A stretch of 64,000 nucleotides of DNA from Siphonodentalium dalli (lineage: Eukaryota > Mollusca > Scaphopoda > Gadilida > Siphonodentaliidae): assembly GCA_032622095.1 (NCBI GenBank), contig CP136061.1, positions 60,223,301 through 60,287,300 on the forward strand, given 5' to 3'. The translations under genes were made by a program, and so were the position numbers. Below, one piece after another: positions 14,001-23,000 of the stretch (positions are counted from its first letter, which is position 1; every line of letters begins with the position of its first letter). The notes beneath the pieces are model-generated. The model worked only from the letters and a program-made list of their open reading frames with translations. It was not told the origin of the DNA and searched no databases.

Positions 14001-17000
14001 CCCCCTTCGGTACGTGGGATTCAGGGTGTTTTGAAGCCGTACGCGGGATTCGTACGCGGGATTCATACCCCAAATTAACTGGTATTCGGGTTCAAGCAAA
14101 ACATATTGAACGCAGGATTTGATGGCGCAAAATAATATTTTGTGCTACATGTAGTTATCTGTAGCTTCTTGGGCTTATTCGACCACCATGCCATCATAAA
14201 GTATCATTAATCGTATCATAACGGCCTCATAACGCCCATAACGCGAAATTTTGTTTGGGAACGGGTGGGGCAAGAAATCATGGCAAGCGCTTAGGAAACA
14301 AAATGCTGTCCATTTTTGTTCTGGGGCCTAGGATACAGAATTATGTCCAATTTTTTCGGGGGGGGGGGGGTAATTTGTTTCTGGTGAATCGGGTGGAGCA
14401 AAATATCCTGGGAAGCGGATAGGAGTGCTGTCCAATTTTTTAGGTGTGGGGAAGGGTTGAATAATTTTTTTAAGGAATGGGTGGGGAAGATATCCTGGTA
14501 AGCGCCTAGGAAACAATATGTTGTCCATTTTTTTCTGGGGCCTAGAGGATACAGAATTATGTCTGGGGGGGGGGGTGATTTTGTTTGGGAAGGGTGGGCC
14601 AAGATATCATGGCAAACGTTTAGAAACTAAATGCTGTCCATATTTTTCTGGGGCCTAGGAAACAGAATTCTGTCCAAGATTGAGTCAAATGTATTGAGGG
14701 AAATGTTCAGATAATAAGTTCAACAAATGACCCTTTGGTCGTTTGTTGAACTTATTATATGAACATTTCCTATGGGATAACTACTCATAAATGATGTTCC
14801 AGTATAGAAACGGTTAAGGGGGAAGTTTTTATATTGTCAATCTATAGAAACATAAAAATAATCACACACCGTTAAGGATAACCTGTCCTTAATAGATTAA
14901 CCTGTCATTGTATCTCGTCAAATTATAGTATCACAAATACTCTACTCCAATACCATGTCAGGTATAATGGATCATAATGTGTCTATGTAACTTCTGCTTG
15001 TATCTGTCTGATATTAAAACAGTCAATTTGTATGTCATTTATCGCATATTATTTCTTAACATATATTCATGATTCACCCCCCACAATTAACTGGTATTCA
15101 GGATTCACCCCCCAAAATTAACTGGTATTCAGGATTCGGGGGGAGGGGGGGGTGATACCCTCATATATACAGTTGGAAAAAGGAGTATATAATTATGGCA
15201 TACCAAATTTTTGAAAGTAAAATAGCGGGCACATGCAATCAATTGGCGCTCAGTATTATGTTATAATCGAGCTCAGACCGTATTAAATAGGGTGGATTAC
15301 TGACAATATTGAGTAAAGATATCTTATTGACTTTAGGAATTTATGGTGAGACGCCATACCTGGATCGATGAAGGATCCTGCCGGCCGAGTATCACAGATC
15401 TGTATGCTCTCTGGTTTTAGAGCCATTGTCTCTTCAAATGTTTTCATCAAATTCAGGTTAACTTTAGCTGTAAAATTTCCCGTCGGCTGAGGAGCAAAAT
15501 TAATGTTGTACGTCTGGACCAGTCAATGTGTGTGGTAGCTTACAATCGAAAAAGCAAAGTCAGGTTTAAATGATCATACGCGGCGTTAATCTCTGAAAAA
15601 TAATGTATAGAGCGACTTGAGTGCGACTATTGGTCATGCAAATCTATTAACGAGGAAATACTCGTGGCCCCGTATCTTATCATGTAAAAGCAACGTTGTC
15701 TGTATTTTAGAGTTATCTTTCATTACATAAAACAAATACTGACTGCATTTTGCAAACAAATGTTTTCAACATGCGAAATCTCGTCACTGTGTGATTATTG
15801 ATAATAAAAAGCAAGATTGAATTCGTTTATATTCATGCTCTTTAATACAACTCCGCTTAAAATGACAGATGAAGATCAAAACGAAAACAAAACACGCCAA
15901 CATGCAGGAAAGGCATAACTCAACAAAACCTGTTAACTTGAGGAACTCGGCTAGAGTTAGGCCGGTTCCAAACGACGGATTTTTGTCGACTCGAATATAA
16001 TTGTATTAAATCCGTCGGTGATGCGTCTGCGGTCGATTTTGTTACAGACGGACGCATCTTTGTCGCGTCGAATCTAATACATCGGTCGATTTATTTAAAG
16101 GTGGATTCCCGGTTACCGTCAAAAATTGGTCACTGGTAGATATAGAGGCCTATATATACCGGTATATGTTATACATATATATATACTAAAATACAGTATA
16201 AATTATGTATATATATATATATATGCGCGACTGCAGCGCGAATATATGTGCTCATGGATATGAGGATGTATATAGTACATACAGATATATAATATACTAT
16301 AATAGGCGCTACAAATAAATGTTATATCGTGCAACCAATTGTCATATATGTGTATACCATGCATGTAAATACCGGTATACAAGAATTATTATAAATCAGA
16401 GACTACCACCCCTACCCATTATAATAAGGAAAACCGGAATATATTAATTATATAAATCATAGGCTACCACCCTATATCCTTTATAATAAGGAATACCGGT
16501 ATATATGAATTATTATAATTCATAGGCCACTATCCATACCCCTCATAATACGTAATGCAGGTTTATATGAATTATTATAAATCTGTCCCTTATAATAAGG
16601 AATACCGGAATATATTAATTAGTATAAATCATAGGCTACCACCCTATATTCTTTATAATAAGGAATACCGGTATCTATGAATATTATACATCATAGGCTA
16701 CTACCCATACCCTTCATAATAAGTAATACCGGTATATATAAATTATTATAAATCACAGGCTACCACTCTGCCCCTTATAATAAGTAATACCGGAATATAT
16801 GAATTATTATAAATAAGAGGTTACCACCCATATACCCACCATAACAAGTAATGCTGGTATATATGAATTATTATAAATCAGTGGTACCACCCTACCCCTT
16901 ATAATAAGTAATATCGGTATATATTAATTAGTATACTTCAGAGACTACCACCCCTATCCCTTACAATAAGGAATATCGGTCTATATATGATTTATTATAA

Positions 17001-20000
17001 ATCAGTTGCTACAACCCATATCCCTTATACCGGTATATATGAAGTATTATAAATCATTGATAATATATCCATTATAAGATGTGAGTCAGTGACATGCCAT
17101 GTTCGTTGAGATATCAAACTACCATAATAATTAAAATTTTCACAATGTTACCTAAGCAATTCTTATAGATATATCTTTCTATTCTTTATAACAAAGAGAG
17201 TGTGCGACAAATGACGCCATGTGGGTATTTCCGCAGATAAGAGGAACTCCCTCATTATTATACCATTATCATATCATTATCATATCATTTGCATTCGTTA
17301 TTCGGCAACTTTCGGCTCTTCTCGTCACATGTATTAGATTCGAGTCGACAAAAATCCGTCGTTTGAAACCAAGACGGATTTCAGACGCATCACCGACGAA
17401 GATTTGTCTGAATTGGACGGAGATTCGTCTGTGGTGCGTCTGACACGGATCTAATTGTTTCAAACGTCGCATTTTAGACGCATTTAATACAATTGTGGGT
17501 CTGGTATTAGATTCGAGTCGACAAAAATCCGTCGTTTGGAACGGGCCTTACCTTAGTGCTGCTGGGAACAGTGCTCGTCGTCTTGTATCCGAGTGAGATC
17601 CATTTTGCCAGGCCTCCATCTAGGACAGAAATATGTGTGTGTCCGAACAACTGAAATGTCAAAGGGGTCATTTAAACGTGCAGTAATTGTTAATCATTGC
17701 AGTTAATGTAAGTGAGGCATACACTTACTTTTGAATATTTCAAAATGTTCAACTCAATGGAACCTAACTTGTCACTTTGGCACAAAATTGCTGCAAAAAA
17801 ATACGGCCAAATGATGGAAAATTGTTGATATTGCCAAGCGTGCCGTTCAATCGCTTACAAGTTATTGTAGATGAATAAGATTGACTTGTCTGTCTTCTAT
17901 CCAATGACTACTCACATTTCTGATGCACCTTGGTTATTTGTTACTATTGTAACCACTGACATTACCAAAAATATTGGATTTTTTCACCCACTGCCCGACG
18001 CGCGAAGCGCGTCCAGTGGGTGTACTATAATCGTAGGACTCATGCGTTTCTGCTGAATTGAACTAGTGCCTATGCGTTTCTGCTGAGCTGCACTGACGTT
18101 TGATCGCAAAATAAAATTATAATCATTATCAAAGCACAATTTTGGATAACACCGCCATAAACAGTGACATATTATGATGTTGAGCTCGTATCATTAATGA
18201 AATTAGAGTTATAACTTATAAAACTAAGAATTACTGCTAAGGTATTTCTACCAATTGAGTAACTAGATTCAGGTTGAGCTAGAACTTGAGAACTTTTTAA
18301 TTTCAACCAATTGAAATGTCGTTGAGAGCGGAAAGGGTTAAGGTTGGTAAGCAACGCAAATGACGTCATTAGAATTCCAATTGCCGATAGCGGTCTCCGC
18401 GGTGATAATCGAAGCGGAGGCGATGTGCATTTTAATTCTTTCATCACGACTGTTTTGGCGTCCTAATCTATTAAAATATTCTTCTATATCTTGGAAGGTG
18501 TTCTGGAAGGATTATTTCAATATGTGTATATCGGATTAACCTTCCAAAAAGATGAGTTTGACGCCTGCATTTCTTGGCATGAAAATTAACGAGCGCTCGT
18601 CTGCAGGTACAGTCATTCACGACTCATTGCCGAATCGGCGTGTTTTTGTGAAAATCTCACCAATATTTATCCACTCTATTCTCTTAAAATGTACACTAAT
18701 CGGTCAAATCCTTTTGATAATTCTATCTAAATACATCTTAGCTACTATTCGGATCCGCTTTCCCGGTCTAAAAAGGGATAGTTTGACCAAAACGACTATT
18801 GACAAATCTTTGTTTACAAATTGAGCGCACTCGGCACCACGTGCAAATTTATTATCGAAAACAAATTCAATTTATTCCATCTAAAACATAATTACGCACT
18901 GGACTCTGTCATTTTAGGAACATATATGTATCCCACGCACATACACCAAGTCTCAGCCTAAAATTTTGAAAAATGACAGTTTTATCGACATAAATAGATT
19001 TTAATGGTAAATTATATGTTAAATTTGATCATTGAAAAAAATTAATTTCTTCCATCTAAAACATAATTACGTACTGTACTCTGTCATTTTAGGAATATGT
19101 AGCTATCCCACCCACACACTCCAAGTCTCAGCTTAAAATTTTGAAAAATGACAGTTTTATCGACATAAATCGATTTTAATGGCAAATGCATTGTTAAATA
19201 AATTTTAGGGCCCTGCTAATGTTTTCTGAGCTGTTCTATATAGGTCACTAGAGTCCATATTTGACTGGTTACACCTGATAATTATGCGACAGTATAGTCG
19301 CGTTAATTTATAGGTCAACATTGGTCATTATCACCCGACAAATTTATTTTGGTCTATCGTATCAACCCCTATTTTCTACCGCGTAGCCTGACTAAGTGTC
19401 AACATTGGTCTTTATCGCTCCACTAATTTGTATCGTTTCATCGGTATGAATTCCATATCCAATTATCCACATATAACCAACCCAACCTCTAATCCCGGTC
19501 CAATTTATTTCTTTCTTTCATCGGTATAGTCACGTTACGTAATATTTTATCACGTGATACTTGTACTTATATGTCTATGGTATTACTATAGTATACCGTA
19601 TATCAATTGCTATTCCTTTCTATATAATCCTGGTGCCATCTATAGAGATAGATAATTTCAGACCCCCCCCCCCCCCCCCCATTTTATATCATTGCTGCTT
19701 TAGTACAGTCGCGATGCAACATCGCTCCACTAATTTATGTCAGTTCATCGGTACAAACCACTTTTTCTCCGAGTCCATATAACCAACCCAACATCTTATA
19801 GAAGTCCATAAATGACTATTCTGGCACTATATAGAGATGACTAAGATTCTGACACCACCCTATTTTATAGCCTTGTTGCAACAGTAGAGTTCAGATGCAT
19901 AATATGTCAACATTGGTCGTTATCGCTCTACAAATTTATATCGGTTCAACCCTTAGTTCCCTGTATCGCCCACCCTTCCCTCAATTTATTTTTTCAGTTG

Positions 20001-23000
20001 TATTATAGTCTCGTTACGTACACATTTTATCTTTTGTAACTTTTGCTTCAACGCGTTGAGTTCCGCTGCAGACAATATAAAACTGACAACATTTTGAAAT
20101 GTAAGCAGGCTTCAAACTCATCTTATCCAAGAAAAACTCTGGTTACATATATAAAGAAATTTGTGTATAAGGTGTACGCGCATTTGTCGCGTTAAAAACA
20201 AAAGGTCCCAAGTCAAGGTCCAAATCCACAACACACTGATGTGAGGTTTAACTCCATCTACATACAGTAATGTCCAAAGTAATTGATCACTTACCACAGC
20301 AAAATAATGGGTATTTTTTCATGATTTTAAATCCTGAAAATTACCCATAATTCTGCTGTGGTTAAGTGGTCAATTACTTTGGGCATTACTGTAACCAATA
20401 TAAGGATTTGAGGTGTAATGATAACTCAATTCTCATACAGTAATGTCCAAAGTAATTGACCACTTAACCGCAACATAATTATTGGTAATTTGTCAGGATT
20501 TTAAATGCTGAAAAAATACCCATAATTCTGCTGTGGTTAAGTGGTCAATTACTTTGGGCATTACTGTAACCAATATAAGGATTTGAGGTGTAATGATAAC
20601 TCAATCCCCATACAGTAATGTACAAAGTAATTGACCACTTAACCACAGCAGAATAATGGGTAATTTTTCAGGATTTTAAATCCTGAAAAATTACCAATAA
20701 TTCTGATGAGGTTAAATGGTCAATTACTTTTGGCATTACTGTAACCAATTTAAGGATGTTAGGTTTAATGAGAACTCCATCCACATAACTAATAAATATG
20801 TGTGAAAATTAAACAAACAAAAATAAATTCCATGATGGCGTCCAATATGGACTGCCTAATTCTTCTCCAAAACATGTATATTGAATATATGGTTGTTTAT
20901 TGGGGGAAACCGATTATTTCAATGATATTTTCATTAACTGCATGGGATCCAAAACCCGACTTACGGGAGCTCGCTTCGTGCGCGACTGTATCTTAAGCAT
21001 ATGTGCATATTTAATGAGCCAACAATTGGAACCCCAATAGCGAAGATTGGCACGTCGCCCCTGAGCATAGACATCATTGATGATCTCTATGGGAATCAAA
21101 ATTGACATTTAATAGACAATTTCAATTAACCGCAATAACTTAAGGAATCTCTAATTACGCTTCAGCCCAATCCGAAAAGAGGGTCCCCATCTCAACAGAT
21201 TCCAACAACAACAATCCGATCAGAGGGTCCTATATTACTATTTCTTTGGCTTTGGGGTTAAAAAATATTTGATTCGAGTCGAGGAACCCATCAAACAAAG
21301 CTCAGAGTTATAAGATATTGATTTTTGAAATTTGTTAATTGCTCGAGATGGGTACTAATAACTGCCGTCAATTTGGTAACCTGCTCGAGATTTGTACACC
21401 GAAACTCAATTCAAACAGACAAGGATGGATAACTCTATAATCAAGTGGTAATAAAAACGCCATTTTGCCTGAGATCTGGGTCAGAAAGTATTCCCGATAA
21501 TGAAAAATAACAGATTTCTAAAATTGATATCTAACAAATCTGAGCTTTGATGGGTGACTTCCTCGACTCGAATCAAATATTTTTGACCCCCCGAAGCCAT
21601 TGAAATAGTAATTGAGAGGAGTTTTATCGTATTGAGTACCTTTAAGCACATCCTGGTTGAATATCTACCATATATGGTGGGTTATTCTCACATTCAAGCT
21701 GTTGGTGTCATTCATGTTATTTTGCATGCGAAGTGATAGACCCCCCCCCCCCCCATAGCTTATCAATACTACTCAGGACAGTGGGTGTTTTTCCTCAATT
21801 AATTGAATATCTTGTTGCTGATAAATTTAACATCAAAATTGGCTAAAATTAACTGTTCAGGTTTAAATAATCTGTTTCAAGTAAAACACATATCTTACTC
21901 GTATTTAAATCGCGCAGTACTATTTAAAACTGAGCGAAAAATAGTACGACTCCTGAGTTTATAGCGAACCACAGGGAACAGCAGATGAATATGTTGATCA
22001 GTTACATATACATTACGGAAGGCTGGACTGAATATAGACAATTAGACCTGCTTGTATAGGGCTATATATTACGTGCGGGCGACCAACATAAAACATTACT
22101 CATAATTATGTAAAGCAACTAATTATGATAAGGAAAATTAGTTTTAGGAAATTTTAGGAAAATATTGTTGTCAGTCTTGAATTCGCGCAGCTAGGTGTGC
22201 GAATTCAAAGTGCGCGAATTCAAAACTGAGCGAAATATTAGTACTGCGCGAATTTAATTACGAGTAAGGTATTATATATTTACCTTAAATTCGGTAACTT
22301 ATCATTGTCCTATAACTGTGTGCTGTAAATAGGTTATAGAATTGATGGAGTATATATAAGCAGCCCATAGGAAACGTTTTCAATTGCTATGGCATATATA
22401 TAGGCAGCCTATGGGGGAACTTTATCAATTTAGATGCTCTGAGAGTGTTTTTGTGGCATCCGTGATGTACTTTTTGTTATATTTCACACATCTAGAAATC
22501 CATGTTTCAACTCATTAACAAAATTCGATTCGATCCTCCCCGCGAAGCCAGAGAAATAGTAATTTATGAGCATTAATTCGGATTGTGTATCTTCAAACTG
22601 TCACACACAGAAAATAGAAGCCCATCATGCAGGAAGTTACAAAAATCTTATGTAACTACTTATATTGAGCCTCTTTAATTTAACTTCATGCCCCCCCCCC
22701 ACAAACTCTTGAGATAAACTAAAAGGGGCGTATTACCTGGAATGTCCACCAAGCCCGACCTGACAAGTAGAAGCCGTTAGCAGCAGTACTGCTGTATACA
22801 ATTACTTTGGTGTCACTATTGATGCCAACATCCCGGGCATGCGATTGAAATTGTTTAGCACTCGGGATGTTTCGTGGTAGAAGTTCTGTGTGAGGTCCTG
22901 TTAGAACATCGAAATAAATAGCCCCTGGAATGTTCTGGCTGAAAAAGAATAGGAAATATCAGAATGAAAAGAATCATTTGGGTGCCCCCTCGTGGCTCAG

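Larger units (their letters stand above)
13979..15163. mobile_element. TIR element TGAGGGTATCACC, 1.2 kb
   Basis: Ends TGAGGGTATCACCCCCCCC and GGGGGGGTGATACCCTCA, with TATA on both outer sides. The subterminal region at the right carries two copies of ATTAACTGGTATTCAGGATTC, of which one relative is near the left end (14075-14093). It contains a degenerate tandem repeat and a long hairpin but no transposase, so it is a non-autonomous element. Confidence 0.65.
8751..15359 (-). other. copy A intron 4
   Basis: 6.6 kb. It holds three TIR elements and a LINE remnant, listed separately. The sequence between them (8751-9778, 13181-13978, 15164-15359) shows no coding domain. A short palindrome, GATTACCC...GGGTAATC, lies near 9149-9176. 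Confidence 0.75.
15487..17551 (-). other. copy A intron 3
   Basis: 2065 bp, of which about 1.59 kb is one transposon (15960-17547). The remaining 15487-15956 is AT-rich and partly similar to the 43185-43300 part of the copy B intron (both have a CACAATCGAAAAAGCA stretch soon after the exon). Confidence 0.85.
18655..21060 (+). repeat. 2.4 kb dispersed repeat, copy 1
   Basis: Matches 57670-59960 in inverted orientation along its whole length: the CACTCTATTCTCxTAAAATG end, a doubled segment of about 185 bp, poly-C, three palindromic units, and ATGGACTGCCTAATTCT near the far end. Short open frames are shared by both copies but look like a by-product of DNA similarity; no known domain was seen. 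Confidence 0.8.
17651..22736 (-). other. copy A intron 2
   Basis: 5.1 kb, against about 2.0 kb in copy B. The extra length includes the 2.4 kb repeat copy (18655-21060), a TTAA-flanked MITE (21165-21641) and a TA-flanked TIR element (21893-22269). 22310-22440 has a doubled short motif (GCAGCCCATAGG, GCAGCCTATGGG). Confidence 0.8.

Noticed and set aside
14291-14602. 103-codon Pro-rich minus-strand frame
   Set aside because: Proline runs are translated G-tracts of the degenerate 110-bp repeat.
17269-17472. Overlapping frames on both strands near the exon 3 donor
   Set aside because: They arise from the repeated GACGGATTTTTGTCGACTCG words of the Harbinger-like element's end.
20265-20741. CRISPR-like array
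   Set aside because: Repeats are long palindromes with repeated spacers in a eukaryotic genome; CRISPR arrays need short direct repeats with unique spacers.
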